DNA of 64,000 bases from Psychrobacter immobilis (lineage in GTDB: Bacteria > Pseudomonadota > Gammaproteobacteria > Pseudomonadales > Moraxellaceae): contig NZ_CAJGZM010000003.1 in the NCBI RefSeq assembly GCF_904846175.1, positions 62,001-126,000 of the forward strand, read 5' to 3'. This document shows, in pieces, positions 46,283-58,500 of the stretch. Made by a program: the position numbers and the translations under genes. The first letter of the stretch is position 1, and every line of letters starts with the position of its first letter. Below the pieces are notes generated by a model. That model was not told the DNA's origin. It saw only the letters and a program-made list of their open reading frames with translations, and ran no database searches.

Positions 46283-47569
46283 TTATGACACCACCACTTT
46301 TTTGCCTTCAGATTCAACCGGTAAATTTGCCAAACAAATCAAACTGTCATTGGTAATACCCGCGATTAAATACTGCTCGGTCAATGGGTCATATTCGATG
46401 ACTTCAACAGGTTGGCGCGTCAAACGTTGGTCTTGTTTGATAATCCAGACGTTGGCGATCAAAGAACGCAGTGGTTTATAAGGGGGGTTGTGTAGCACGG
46501 TTAGGTCAACGTCATGCAGTGCGCGCTTAGGAACAATAGTCCCGACCTCTATTTGTCCGTAGTCAACCCGTCCTGTCACCTTCATATCAGGTCGTATTTG
46601 GTGGCGGCTGACTTCATTATCAACCACATTGACATAAACCAATAGCTGCTTTGGTTGCGCAGTGGCGGTCAGCTTACTAACCTGTCCAGTAAATTCATCT
46701 ATCAAGCCTTCCGCAGTAAAGTTGACAGTCTGGCCGACAGAGATTTGCGATTCAGCCTCAATAGGCAGGGTTGCGATAAAATGCAGTTCCGTCTCATCAC
46801 TGAGCTTTAATAAAGGCTGGCGAGCTTCTATTTTTTGCTCATTTTTAATATAGAGCTTTTCTACACGACCCGAAAAACTCGCCCGTACCGTAATCAAGCT
46901 ATATGATTGCTCTGATTTTTTAAGCACTTGAGTATTATTTGGTTTGTCATTGCTAGCTATGTAGTTAGTTTGTGGATTTGTCTTATTATCATTTGCCGTT
47001 ATTTTTACCTCAGCTTGCATACTATCCATAACGCTATCATTTGCTGACGTTTTGGCTTTATCAATGGCAGTTTGCTTAGAGTTAATATCTGCGTTGTTAC
47101 TATCTTCTATAGTAGGTTTTGGATTTGTAGAGGCTGCTTCATTACTCGGCTGTTGAGAGGCGCTTGTTGCTGTAATAGACGTTGCTAAACGTCGAACCGT
47201 AAATAACGGCGCACCTTTTTCTACCCATTGGTTTTTCTTTACCAGTACTTGTTCGACAGTCAGGGCCTGCACGGCAAGCAAATTTACCTTTCTAATAGGT
47301 TCAATATGCCCCTCTAGCCCAAGGCTTGGCTGATAACGGGTTGGTTTGACACTTAAGATATGATCTCGAGTCATCGTGATGCTATCAGCGCGTATCAAAA
47401 GTGGCGTATTGAATGCTTCGCTGTTTTCGGCCGTGACCGGCTCAGAGGTAGGCGGGGAAGGCTGACAGGCGACAATGAGTAAAGCACTTAAAAAATAGGT
47501 GCTCTTCTTGAGAGGGTTAGAAGCTAAAAATATAGCGTTTAAGCCTTTTGTACCCGCAGAACCTATCAT
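46283..47569 (-). CDS. Lipoprotein HlyD/RND-type periplasmic adaptor
   Basis: About 428 residues from the ATG at 47569, chosen because AAAGGTGA sits at the right distance; TTG and GTG codons further up are unlikely. A signal peptide ends in LLIVAC (lipidated Cys about 35). The biotinyl-lipoyl halves are recognisable: HIEPIRKVNLLAVQALTVEQ with QVLVKKNQWVEKGAPLFTV, and later SLITVRASFSGRVEKLYIKN with EARQPLLKL. Where adaptors usually have a coiled coil, this one has about 100 residues rich in Asn, Ser, Thr and Asp. Then come the beta-barrel (LHFIATLPIEAES) and the membrane-proximal part. No transporter gene is adjacent, so it must work with a pump encoded elsewhere or be an orphan. Confidence 0.88.
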   Translation of the reverse strand: MIGSAGTKGLNAIFLASNPLKKSTYFLSALLIVACQPSPPTSEPVTAENSEAFNTPLLIRADSITMTRDHILSVKPTRYQPSLGLEGHIEPIRKVNLLAVQALTVEQVLVKKNQWVEKGAPLFTVRRLATSITATSASQQPSNEAASTNPKPTIEDSNNADINSKQTAIDKAKTSANDSVMDSMQAEVKITANDNKTNPQTNYIASNDKPNNTQVLKKSEQSYSLITVRASFSGRVEKLYIKNEQKIEARQPLLKLSDETELHFIATLPIEAESQISVGQTVNFTAEGLIDEFTGQVSKLTATAQPKQLLVYVNVVDNEVSRHQIRPDMKVTGRVDYGQIEVGTIVPKRALHDVDLTVLHNPPYKPLRSLIANVWIIKQDQRLTRQPVEVIEYDPLTEQYLIAGITNDSLICLANLPVESEGKKVVVS

Positions 47570-48358
47570 ATCAATCACCTTTATCAACGAATTTTTATTA
47601 TATAGTGAAACTTGCTGCGGTGAAATAATTACGCTGCCTTTTGTAATTTGAATTTTCTAAGTCAAATATAGCACTGCTAGAGAACGACAAGGATATAAGA
47701 CATAAATAAGAGGAATATCGCTAGAGTGATGAATTTACACAAATTTATTTGAACATAAATTCATTAAATGACTGGAAAAGGTGCTATAACTGTGCTAAAA
47801 CGAACATAACAAAATATATTGATACATTTTTATGACAAAAGAAAATTATTCGGTAAGGTGAACGCTATTTCTATATAATGTTTGAGATATGGCAATGCCC
47901 AGTCCTGTAGCTATCAATAGTTTGATTAAAGCCATGCCGTATTAGATGAAGTCAGCTTCTACTTAATTATATATCAATAACAAAGATAATTTTTTAGTCC
48001 AGTAGGATTTGATTCAATGACTAATTAGTATCGTTACTCATTGCTGCTATCGCTATCATAACAGCCTAAAAGCACCTAAAATACCGAGCAATTCGCTAAG
48101 ATAATTTATCATAAAGTGCGTATAGTGACGGATGGTAATGCCCTAGTAAATAGGCAGATACTGATGGTGAAAATCTAGCTATTATGATCGATCCTGATGC
48201 AGGGTTTGCTGTTAATCTTTAGATAGAATAAGCTAATTGATACATTGAGATAACAGCTCGTTAATTTAAATTAATAGCTTAACTATTAATAGTTTATATT
48301 GATATTTTGTAATGATAGATAGCGCCATGAATAAATAGTCGTTAATAGGATAGAGATA
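47570..48358. other. 789-base intergenic region before the pil-chp cluster
   Basis: The longest gene-free stretch in the window, AT-rich, with stops in all frames. A segment near 48122-48222 reads like a decayed coding piece (after a shift of frame it gives TDGNALVN and then ENLAIMIDPDAGFAVNL), which I cannot identify. A perfect inverted repeat ATTAATAG/CTATTAAT at 48270-48290 lies 70 bases before pilG and could be a regulator site. The promoter of the chp genes must be here. Confidence 0.55.
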
Positions 48359-48736
48359 ATGGAAAATAATTTTGAAGGTTTAAAAGTAATGGTGATTGAT
48401 GACTCAAAAACCATTCGCCGTACCGCAGAAACCTTGTTGCAAAAAGCTGGCTGTGAAGTGGTAACTGCCATTGATGGTTTTGATGCCTTGGCTAAGATTG
48501 TCGATCATAACCCAGATATCATTTTTGTGGATATCATGATGCCACGTCTAGATGGTTATCAAACTTGTGCATTGATCAAAAACAATCCAGATTACGCTAG
48601 CAAGCCGGTAATTATGTTGTCGTCGAAAGATGGTTTGTTTGATAAAGCCCGTGGCCGCATTGTCGGTTCTGATGAGTATTTGACCAAACCCTTTAGTAAA
48701 GATGAGCTTTTCGAGGCGATTAACCAATATCGTTAA
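48359..48736 (+). CDS. pilG: Twitching motility response regulator PilG
   Basis: A 125-residue stand-alone receiver domain. VMVIDDSKTIRRTAETLL gives the acidic pocket, DIIFVDIMMPRLDG the phospho-acceptor (about D57), and VIMLSSKDG then LTKPFSKDEL the switch Thr/Ser and Lys. It has no output domain. In Pseudomonas PilG activates pilus extension and cAMP synthesis on phosphorylation by ChpA. It is the first gene of the pilGHIJK-chpABC cluster. AGGATAGAG precedes the ATG. Confidence 0.96.
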   Translation: MENNFEGLKVMVIDDSKTIRRTAETLLQKAGCEVVTAIDGFDALAKIVDHNPDIIFVDIMMPRLDGYQTCALIKNNPDYASKPVIMLSSKDGLFDKARGRIVGSDEYLTKPFSKDELFEAINQYR

Positions 48737-48848
48737 GCGTAAAAATAGAAATAAATCTGTAAAAAGATATGGTCCAAGCAACTTATTTTAATCGTTTCGT
48801 CTCAACAATATATCCTATTGGATATCATCGAACATAAAGGAAACACCT

Positions 48849-49214
48849 ATGACTACTGTTTTAGTCATTGACGACTCGCCATCTGAGATGGCGAAATTTC
48901 GCGACATGCTTTCTAAAAATAACTATCAAGTATTAGAAGCAACAAACGGTGAGCAAGGCTGTCAGATGGCCATTGACCATCTACCAGATGTCATCTTGAT
49001 GGACGTAGTGATGCCTGAAATGAATGGTTTTCAGGCAACTCGTAAGATTACACGTGGTAAAACGACCGCTCATATTCCTATTATTATTATGATTAGTACC
49101 AAAAATCAAGAAACGGATCGAGTATGGGGTAAGCGTCAAGGTGCTAAAGAATATATTACCAAACCGATTGACGAAAGTGGTTTGGTCCAGATAATTCGTA
49201 AAGTAATGGGGTAG
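48849..49214 (+). CDS. pilH: Twitching motility response regulator PilH
   Basis: A 121-residue receiver domain, with IDDSPSEMAKFRDML, the acceptor Asp in DVILMDVVMPEMNG (about D52) and YITKPIDESGL near the C-terminus. In Pseudomonas PilH favours pilus retraction and competes with PilG for phosphate. AAAGGAAA precedes the ATG, and pilI starts three bases after its stop. Confidence 0.95.
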   Translation: MTTVLVIDDSPSEMAKFRDMLSKNNYQVLEATNGEQGCQMAIDHLPDVILMDVVMPEMNGFQATRKITRGKTTAHIPIIIMISTKNQETDRVWGKRQGAKEYITKPIDESGLVQIIRKVMG

Positions 49215-49217
49215 CTT

Positions 49218-49748
49218 GTGGCATCCAAAGGATTTATTGAGCTGCTGCGCATAGCAGACTTAGCACGCGCGCGCAAAAGTGGTCGCCGCGGCGGCAAAGA
49301 GTTTGATTGGCAAGGGGTCGTATTTGAGATCGGTGGTCAGCGTTTAGTAGCGCCAATGGGCCAAGTATCAGAAATATTGACCATGCCAGAATATACCAGC
49401 TTGCCCTTAGTAAAGCCTTGGATGCTTGGTATCGCCAATATTCGTGGGCGCTTGTTACCTTTAACCGATTTGTCGCGGTTTTTACAAGTGCCTAGTCAGT
49501 TGTCGCAAATGAGCCAGCGTAAAGTCATCGTCATTGACCATGATAATGTGTTCTCAGGGTTGCTGGTAGACAAGGTGCTAGGTATTGAGCAGTTTACGCA
49601 AGATCAATACCGTCCAGAAGCACTTGAGTCTAGCTCACCGTTCGCGCCTTATAATCATGGTAAATTTTTTAAAGATGAGCAGGATTGGTATGTGTTTATG
49701 CCGAGTTTGTTGGCACAAGATCTGCAATATACCGATGCCGCAATATAA
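49218..49748 (+). CDS. pilI: CheW-like coupling protein PilI
   Basis: A 176-residue CheW domain linking the receptor PilJ to the kinase ChpA. It begins with a GTG at 49218, almost touching the pilH stop, an arrangement that suggests translational coupling. Typical segments are FEIGGQRLVAPMGQVSEILTM, PWMLGIANIRGRLLPLTDL and DNVFSGLLVDKVLGIEQF. Length and order match PilI of other gammaproteobacteria. Confidence 0.94.
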   Translation: MASKGFIELLRIADLARARKSGRRGGKEFDWQGVVFEIGGQRLVAPMGQVSEILTMPEYTSLPLVKPWMLGIANIRGRLLPLTDLSRFLQVPSQLSQMSQRKVIVIDHDNVFSGLLVDKVLGIEQFTQDQYRPEALESSSPFAPYNHGKFFKDEQDWYVFMPSLLAQDLQYTDAAI

Positions 49749-50014
49749 TAGTTTTTAGTACTTAAGTATTTTTACTACCTAATTTTTTTAATAAATATCT
49801 ATTTTTAGCAAATACATAAGCTTTAACAAACACCCATTTTAATCATCGGCTTTTTTGTTAAAAGGCTGATAGAAGAAAGCAATAAAGGCTGGCATGGTTC
49901 GATGATATGTCAGCATTCATACAGGCTTTGCGAATCACTGTTGTTTTGATGACAATATGATTTCAGAGTCAGTCACGATACGACTTTGACGATTGTTTGA
50001 AAGGAATAGGCACG

Positions 50015-51436
50015 ATGAGTGATGTTATAAACAACCCTGTAGCTAGTACGAATAAAACAACGACAGATGCTAATAGTAAATGGAAGCTGTTATTAGGGCT
50101 TTGTGCTTTAGTGAGCGTGGCTTGTCTGTTTTGGCTGGTCAATTCCTTGTCATCGGTCAGTCAGTATTTAGCCAATTTTAATCAATCAGTCATATTACCG
50201 GTGATTGTCTTTGTTGTAGGTGTGCTGGGCATTTTATTTGCTTTATACCAATTACTAAAACAACGAGGCGGCTCAGAACGTTTACTGATTGAAAAAGAGA
50301 CTTTGCGTCGTCGCCAAGAAGCGGAAGCAGAATCTGAGCGTGCGCGCCAAATTCAAGAAGAGAATGAGCGTAACCAGATTGCAATTTTGCGTCTATTGGA
50401 TGAGTTGGGCGATTTAGCAGATGGTGATTTGACGGTGAATGCAACCGTATCAGAAGATTTTACCGGCGCGATTGCTGACTCTGTTAACTTCGCAATTGAC
50501 CAATTACGCCAACTGGTACTGGTTATTAACAGCACGGCTGATCGCGTCTCGCAGTCTTCAGAGCAAACGCAGATGAATGCGGTTGAGCTTGCTGAAGCAT
50601 CGGAGCACCAAGCACAAGAAATTGCTGGGGTATCAGCCGCTATTAATGAGATGACGGTATCAATTGACCAAGTTTCAAACAACGCCTCAGAATCGGCAAC
50701 GGTTGCACAGCGTTCAGTTGCCATTGCTTATAACGGTGCAGAAGTTGTACAGCGCTCGATTGAAGGTATGAACGTTATTCGTGATCAGATTCAAGAGACG
50801 TCAAAACGTATCAAACGCTTGGGCGAATCTTCGCAAGAGATTGGTGATATCGTTGGTCTGATCAACGATATTGCTGACCAAACCAACGTTTTGGCATTGA
50901 ACGCGGCAATTCAGGCATCGATGGCAGGGGAAGCGGGTCGAGGCTTTGCAGTTGTTGCCGATGAGGTCCAGCGTCTTGCTGAGCGTTCAGCCAATGCGAC
51001 CAAACAGATTGAAACGCTGGTAAAAACCATTCAGGCGGATACCAGTGAAGCGGTTATGTCGATGGAATCAACGACCTCTGAAGTAGTACGTGGGGCTCGT
51101 TTGGCAAAAGATGCTGGTGAAGCACTAGAAGAAGTGCAAACCGTATCTAATACTTTGGCAGACCTCATTCAAAACATCTCCAACGCGGCTATGCAACAAG
51201 CAGAGTCTGCAGGTCATATCTCGCATACGATGAATATCATTCAGGATATTACCTCGCAAACCTCGTCAGGTTCAATGGCGACAGCTCGTTCTATTGGTGA
51301 GCTCAGTGAAATGGCGGCTGCACTGCAAGAGTCGGTAACAGGCTTTAAGATTTCTAATGATGACGAGCAGTTGGAACAAGAACAGACTGACGATGAGTAT
51401 ATAGATATTGATGAAAGAGTCTCAGATAGCATTTAA
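50015..51436 (+). CDS. pilJ: Chemoreceptor PilJ lacking a periplasmic sensor domain
   Basis: A methyl-accepting protein of about 473 residues from the ATG at 50015 (AAGGAATAGG upstream; an in-frame TTG at 49997 is less likely). Two helices are near residues 24-43 and 59-81, so the external loop is only ~15 residues. A basic coiled linker and a HAMP-like stretch ([20 protein letters not shown]) follow, then the signalling domain with the tip [17 protein letters not shown] and [20 protein letters not shown]. The C-terminus is acidic. Pseudomonas PilJ has 682 residues including a ~260-residue periplasmic domain; this one does without it. The conserved place between pilI and pilK identifies it. 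Confidence 0.92.
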   Translation: MSDVINNPVASTNKTTTDANSKWKLLLGLCALVSVACLFWLVNSLSSVSQYLANFNQSVILPVIVFVVGVLGILFALYQLLKQRGGSERLLIEKETLRRRQEAEAESERARQIQEENERNQIAILRLLDELGDLADGDLTVNATVSEDFTGAIADSVNFAIDQLRQLVLVINSTADRVSQSSEQTQMNAVELAEASEHQAQEIAGVSAAINEMTVSIDQVSNNASESATVAQRSVAIAYNGAEVVQRSIEGMNVIRDQIQETSKRIKRLGESSQEIGDIVGLINDIADQTNVLALNAAIQASMAGEAGRGFAVVADEVQRLAERSANATKQIETLVKTIQADTSEAVMSMESTTSEVVRGARLAKDAGEALEEVQTVSNTLADLIQNISNAAMQQAESAGHISHTMNIIQDITSQTSSGSMATARSIGELSEMAAALQESVTGFKISNDDEQLEQEQTDDEYIDIDERVSDSI

Positions 51437-51553
51437 AAGCAATTTTCTATGTAATTAACCGCTCTTAATTTATGATTTTTATATTGAAATGTTAACCAAA
51501 TAGTTGCTCTAGTCGTTATCTTACTTAGGGCAACTCTATTAATAGCAGGTCAC

Positions 51554-52567
51554 ATGAATAATCATATTAAAAAATTCAGTCCTATCCTTCATAAAGCTGA
51601 CGCTCTAGCAGCAGAGGCTTTAAAAGATAATGCTGCTTTTGATACCGAGCAATGGCAACGTTATATAGAGCAAGAGATTGGCTTCATATTACCGAATGTC
51701 CAGCGTAGATGGTTGATCAATGCCATCACGCAAACAGCAGTAGATTATGGTTTGACTATCATACAGCTATGGAATCAGTTGCCCATTAATTTTGAGCTGC
51801 GTCAGCAATTATTGGATAAAGTGCTGATTCATGAAAGTCGCTTTTTTCGCCATCAACCTTCTATCGAGTTTGTCACTGATTATGCTTTGCAGTATCAGAG
51901 ACAGCAGCTAATTGATGATAGTGTCAGTAGTCATACTGCTACAGGACTTGCTAATAATAGTGATAATATTAGCGATGATATCAGCGCTGATGAGTCGTTT
52001 CGTATTTGGAGCGTCGGCTGTGCTAGCGGGCAAGAAACTTGGTCGCTGGCAATGAGTTTGGCTGCAAAGCAGCTGACCAATTACAGCATATTGGGTACCG
52101 ACGTCAGTAAGCAAGCATTAAAAAAAGCCCGCTTAGGGCAGTATGAGCAAAAGCAGCGAGATTTAATTCCCTCACAATGTCAGCAGTTTATCCAACCATT
52201 GCACCCAGTAAGCGGGGTTGGAAACTTACATTTTTCTCCCGTTGCCACTAAAAAAACGATGGAAAACAGTGCTCTTACAAACTGGCAGGTGATGCCAGCT
52301 TTAAAACAGCATGTGCGCTTTGCTTTGCACAACATTATTGATAAAGAACCGCCTACGCCGCATTTACAACAAGTGATTGTCTGCCAAAATATGCTGCTCT
52401 ATTTTCGTAAGTTTGATCAGCGCGACATTTTGGCACGGCTATCAGAACAGTGTGCGCTAGGTGGTTATATTATATTGGCTCCAGGTGAGGCGTTATTTTG
52501 GCGTCCTTCAAACATGCGCCGTATTGCGCACCCACAGATTAATGCGTGGCAAAAAATCAGTGCCTAA
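51554..52567 (+). CDS. pilK: Chemotaxis methyltransferase PilK (CheR family)
   Basis: A 337-residue CheR-type enzyme that transfers methyl groups from S-adenosylmethionine to glutamates of PilJ. The N-terminal helical domain contains LIHESRFFRHQPSIEF (CheR hallmark TxFFR/ESRFFR). The methyltransferase domain has IWSVGCASGQETWSLAM (residues about 155-171), SILGTDVSKQALKKAR and IVCQNMLLYF. An insertion of ~25 Asp/Ser/Asn-rich residues sits between the two domains. AGCAGGT precedes the ATG. Confidence 0.93.
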   Translation: MNNHIKKFSPILHKADALAAEALKDNAAFDTEQWQRYIEQEIGFILPNVQRRWLINAITQTAVDYGLTIIQLWNQLPINFELRQQLLDKVLIHESRFFRHQPSIEFVTDYALQYQRQQLIDDSVSSHTATGLANNSDNISDDISADESFRIWSVGCASGQETWSLAMSLAAKQLTNYSILGTDVSKQALKKARLGQYEQKQRDLIPSQCQQFIQPLHPVSGVGNLHFSPVATKKTMENSALTNWQVMPALKQHVRFALHNIIDKEPPTPHLQQVIVCQNMLLYFRKFDQRDILARLSEQCALGGYIILAPGEALFWRPSNMRRIAHPQINAWQKISA

Positions 52568-52597
52568 ATTAACACCTAGACGAGTTAGGATACATCT

Positions 52598-55500
52598 ATG
52601 AAGAACCAGCCCAATGACATGGTGACGTTTGAGTGGTTATTACCACTGTTTAATCAGCAATTATCACAAGTAGCTGATGGCTGGCAATTAGGTGAAAAAA
52701 GCGCTGATTATGAAGAGATAGCAAAGAGCTATCATCAGATTGGTGGCGCTTTAACCATGATTAACTTGCCTGCCTTGGCAAGCTTAGCCAACAAGCTAAG
52801 TTTGTTAGCAGCGGGTGGTTTTGATTCAAAAGCAGATCTTAAAGATAACCCTGAAATAGATGTTGAAGCTAGATTAGGTACAGATAAAAACCGTATCGCT
52901 CAGATGGCTCATCGACTGCTGGCGCGTGAGATTGCCTACTATGCGCGTACAGGTGGCTACCATACTGTTTTGGTCAATAAAATCTCGTCGGAGTTAACGC
53001 AAGTCTTAACCCACTTTGATGTAGCGATGGATCATCTTGCATTGCTGCACGCTGAAGATGAGCATTCTACTAGCGCTCTAGATAACGAATACATTGATAT
53101 TAATCTACCTGCTATTACAACAACGGCGAATTTAGACCGTGATCAATATCAGCAGTTGTTATTGGTTTGGCGTCAGCAAGTACAAGCATTGCTAGCAGCT
53201 AACAGCAATACTTCTTCGATATTGGCTGTTTTAGAAAAGGTCAGTCGCTATTTATGGCAAACCACAGCAGATACAGATTTACAGCGTCTTTGGTATTTGA
53301 CTGAAACTTGGCTACATGACCTAGCTCATAATGACAGCCCGTTACCTAAGCATTATGCTGGGTTATTAAGTCAGTTAGATACGCTGATAGAGTCCTGCGC
53401 GCATCAAAACCAGATATTGAGTAGTGTTATTAATAACTCAATAGAAAATATTTATATTGAGTTAAGTAGCCTTGTTACTCATAGCGAACAGTCTCAAGCT
53501 ATCCTGCATCACGTGTCGCAGTTAGATACGGAGTCACGTTTTTTACCTCGCGTATTAAGTAATATTGAAACCCTTATCTTTAACCTTGATAAATCTCATA
53601 CTCTATTACAACCGCTACAACAAATAAGCAGTCAACTTGAGAGTCGTGGTTGGAAACTGTTTGCGTCACAAGCTAGCTCAATCTCAACTGATATAAAACA
53701 AAGTTTATCTACAGAAGCCGCATCGACGCAAGAATATACACAGCAACAGGGGCAAATTGAGCGTCGCCTCCAAGAGTTATATGATGCTATCTACAATACC
53801 GAGCAAGTTATTGCTAGTAAGATAGGAAATGCTGTTTCTTCTACTTCTCTATCTGGAGTTGTTGCTAAGAATGATTTTTCTAGTGTCGAAGGTTTGCAAG
53901 CAGAAACTAGCCGCCAAATTAATGCCAGTGATAAAGAGCTGCGTGAGTTACGTATTGCGGTCGAAGACCTCAAACAAGGCTTTAGTGATTATATTCAACG
54001 CCAGCAGCTAGAGCTATTATCAAACTCGGCAGATTTTAATAAAATTAGCCAAGCCTTTGATAGTATGGGATTGCCAGAAATTGGTCAAACGACAGATAAA
54101 ATAGCCGATATATTTGAACAATTAAACACCCATGAAATTAACGTGCTCAGCTGGGATGTCACTGAAGCGTTGGCAGAAGGTTTAACTTCTATTGAGCTAT
54201 TACTCGATTATTTGGCGCAGCAAGTGCAAGTTTTCGATCAATCCTTATTAGAACAAGCAAATACCTATATTGATAAAGCGAATACATTGCTTAGTGGCTA
54301 TATCGACGCGCCTGAAACGATTAATGATACTTTTTTGACCCAGAAACTGGCTGCAAATGATGTACTGCGCTACGACGATAGCGGTGAAATTGCACCTAGT
54401 ATTAATGATGACGGCGTTATTGACTTAGTTTTAGAAACTGAGGTTGATAGCGATGATAATGATAACGCCAATAATCTTAATGACTCTAGTAGCAATGATA
54501 AAACAGAAAGCGCTGTGTTATTAAATGCTCGTAGTCAGCTTAAGCCTGATAACTTTGATATTGATGAAGATATTCGTGAGATTTTTATCGAAGAGGTTAC
54601 AGAGGTTGTTGCTGATTTAGAAGACTTCTTACCAATTTGGCAGCAAGATGCGCAAGATTTGACGCCATTAACAGAAGTACGCAGAGGATTCCATACCTTG
54701 AAAGGTTCAGGGCGTATGGTTGGCGCTTTTAGCATCAGTGAGATGGCATGGTCTATTGAGAACCTGCTTAATCGTTTGCTAGACAAAACACTGCCAGTGA
54801 CCGATGAAGTCGTCGAATTGGTCATAGAAACCACCAAACGTCTACCAATGATGCTTAATGACTTTGAAGCACAGAAATCACCAAGCTTTGATCCTGCGAT
54901 TACGCTTGTACAAAGCAATAATTTAATGAACCAGCAACCTATTAATACGGGGTTAGAAAAATCCGAAGTAATATCTTCTATAGCTGATATTGAGAAAGAC
55001 AGTTCTTTAATAGAAGAAACTCTATTGTCAGATGAAGCAAGCTTAGACATTGAGGAAATAGATAGCCCATATACAGTTGATGGCGTGAACCACGCTGTGC
55101 AAGATACTGAAAAAAGTATTTCTAACTCATTAACAGGGTTAGAAATACCTGCTGCATTGCAACCATTTATGTTAGCAGCCCAGCCGTTGCCGATGGATGC
55201 TGACGATGCCGATCCTGATATTAAAGAGATATTTTTAGAAGAAGCCAATGAGGTCTTAGAGGAAATCGTTCCTTTATATGAGCATTGGCAGCTTACTCCT
55301 GATGACCTAAGTCAGTTAACTGATATTCGTCGCGGTTTCCATACCTTAAAAGGTTCGGGGCGTATGGTCGGCGCTAATACCAGTGCTGAGCTGGCGTGGT
55401 CGACAGAAAATATGCTTAACCGTATTTTAGACAATAGCATTACAGCTTCGACTGATATCCAGCAGCTTATCGGTGATGTATTAGCCGCTTATCCTGCATT

Positions 55501-58500
55501 GTTGACTATCTTTGAAAATAACAGCCAAGATTACCCTACTATCATGCCGTTATGGGTCGCGTGTGCTCAGGCTTATAGCAAGCAGCTTGGTGATGAGTTC
55601 AGTTACCCTGCATTGTACCAACAATTACTAAGCAATCCTGCACAGTCTTCTGAATCAAGCACAAATCAAAGTGCTCAGGATGGTTTTGCTGATGAGAGCA
55701 ACGCTGACCACAGTAATATTGAGAATCTCGATAACACCGATAAAATTGACAGCATGTTGCAAACCATTCATTCAGTAAATGAAAAAATGGCAGAAGCCCC
55801 GATTGTTTTGACGCCACAAACTGAAGAAGAACAAGCCTTTTTTGATATTTTCATTGAAGAAGCAGAAGAGTTGTTAGAAAGTATTAACGACTTTGTTATT
55901 CGTCATCAGGATGAGCCTTTTGTTGCGGTGAGTGATGAGATTGTGCGGGCGTTTCACACCTTGAGGGCAGCGTCTGGCTCTAGCGCATTGACAGCGATTA
56001 GTGATGTTGGCGCGACGATAGAGCAAAGTTTAGAGCAGCTGCAGCAGCAAGATACGCCAATGAATGCTCAGCATTTAAAAGCCCTTGCTCAGTCTGTGAC
56101 ACTTATTGAGGGCTATTTAGATAATTATAAACTGGATAACTATAAGCAAAACGTTCAAGAGCAGGATGTTTCGTTAGAAGATATGCAAAGTCAGCAAGAC
56201 ATCGCCTCTTTGCAAGACATCGCCTCTTTGCAAGCCATGCTTGGTGAGCAGTATGGCATCAACGATAATGAGGTCATAGCTGATGATAAGCCAACGATAA
56301 ACCAATTGTTGGATGATAATATCAATGAATTACTAGATGCGGAATGGCAGCTAGAAGCCGCCTTTGAGCAGCCAGACCGTGAGCAAGTTAAAGCTTATAT
56401 AGCGCAGCAAATTTCACAAATAAAACATTTGACCAGCAAGACTCAAGATTTCCCGAAATTTACCACCATTCTCAACGAGCTGGGTAATGCTTATGCTTAT
56501 TTAAGCCATCATCCCGAGAAGTCTCGTGATAGTGATATCCAAGCTATCTTACTCGCAGGACATGCGCAGTTAGTCGGTTTATTTGATGCTTTAGCAGGTA
56601 GCACCTCGTTAAAAATTGATGAGCAAGTGCTACAGCAATTACAAAGTATTTCTCAAGGCGACGACAATACTGATGAAGTGGTTATTAAAGATCTAGACAT
56701 TCATACGGATTCAGAGGCTAATGCTAGCGTACAGAGTATCGCTGCATCAGAGCTTGAGCTTGAGACCATTGATACCGATATCGAGCTGCTAGAAATATTT
56801 TTGGAAGAAGCACAAGAGCTTGATGATGCGCTTAATGATAGCTTTAGTAAATGGCGTGCTGACATCAGCAATATTAATACTTTAAAAGTCTTGCAACGTC
56901 ACCTACATACCATCAAAGGTGGCGCACGTATGGCAGGTATCCGTAGTATTGGTGACCTGACCCATGAGGCTGAAAATATTTATGAAGCATTTGTAGAAAA
57001 AAGACGAGTGCCAACTGCGCAGTGGCTTGAGATTATGCAAGTCGTACAAGACACACTGTCACTGCAAGTAGCGCACATTGTCCGCTATCAACAATCGTTT
57101 CTTACGCCTGAGCTGATTAAGCAGCTGCAGCACTTTGAAAAGGCAACCGTACTTCCAGAGATCGTAAAACTTATTGTGCCGATGCCAAAAAATCATGTTG
57201 AGGCTGACACGAAAATACTGGCCGATGAGTATACCCATCGTATAGAAAAAACCACAGATAGCTTAAATCTAGATAGAATCATTCAGCAATCATGGGCAAA
57301 TGGCTTGCCAGATCCTGATATCTTGGAAGTATTCTTAGAAGAAGCAGAAGCACTGACCAACCGTAACGAATACCTGCAGCTATTTTTAAGTGATGCGGGC
57401 GATATGGTCGCATTACAGGCGCTACAGCGTGACTTGCACACCCTTAAAGGTGGCGCACGTATGGTTACCGCAAGTGGTATTGCGAATCTTGCCCATGAAA
57501 TGGAATCTGTTTATACCGACTTTGTCGATCGTCGCCGTCCTGCTACCAAAAAAGTCTTAGAGCTTTTGGTTGCTTGTCATGATTGGCTGGCAGATGCCGT
57601 GTTCATTTTATCGCAGCAGGTGAATCCGCCAACCCCTGATTTATTGATTGAAGCATTACAGCAGTTTAGTAAAAATCCAGATAGTTTAAAGCAAATACCA
57701 AAAGAGTCATTGCAACCGCAGCGTGACGCCATTCTTTTGGCGAAAGAAAAGCAAGAATCGACCTATATTCAAAAGGATATTAGTGAGATGCCACTGATGG
57801 TGGCTGATACTGCTGAGCAAGAACAGAACACCAATAATAATGAGATGATTCGTATCTCAGGTGGCCTGATTGAACACATGATTAATCTATCGGGCGAGTC
57901 GGCGATTAACCGTGCACGTATCGATATGGGTATGAGTAGCTTGACCAATAGTATTGAAGAGATGGGCATGACCGTACAACGTTTGGCGGATCAGTTACGC
58001 CGAATGGAGATTGAGCTTGAAGCGCAGATTTTATCTCAAATTGATGACGAATTGGTCAATCATGAAGGCTTTGATCCTCTAGAGATGGATCAGTATTCTT
58101 CGTTGAATCAGTTGTCAAAATCTTTGACAGAATCGGCGTCGGATTTGGTTGATATTAACCATACTTTATTAGAAAAAACCCGCGATAGTGAAAGTCTGTT
58201 GCTACAGCTATCGCGCACGCAAACTGAGCTGCAAGATGGCTTGATGAACTCGCGTATGGTGCCGTTTACGCGTCTGACGCCAAGGCTTGAGCGTATCGTA
58301 CGTCAGACAGCCAACGAGCTTAATAAGTCGGTTGAGCTAAAGATTATCAATGCTGATGATGAAATGGATAGAACCATTTTAGAGCGCATTACCTCGCCGC
58401 TTGAGCACATGTTACGTAATGCTGTCGATCATGGGATTGAAACGGTTGCAACGCGCCTAGAGGCGGGCAAAGAGCGTAGTGGACAAATTACTTTAGAGAT

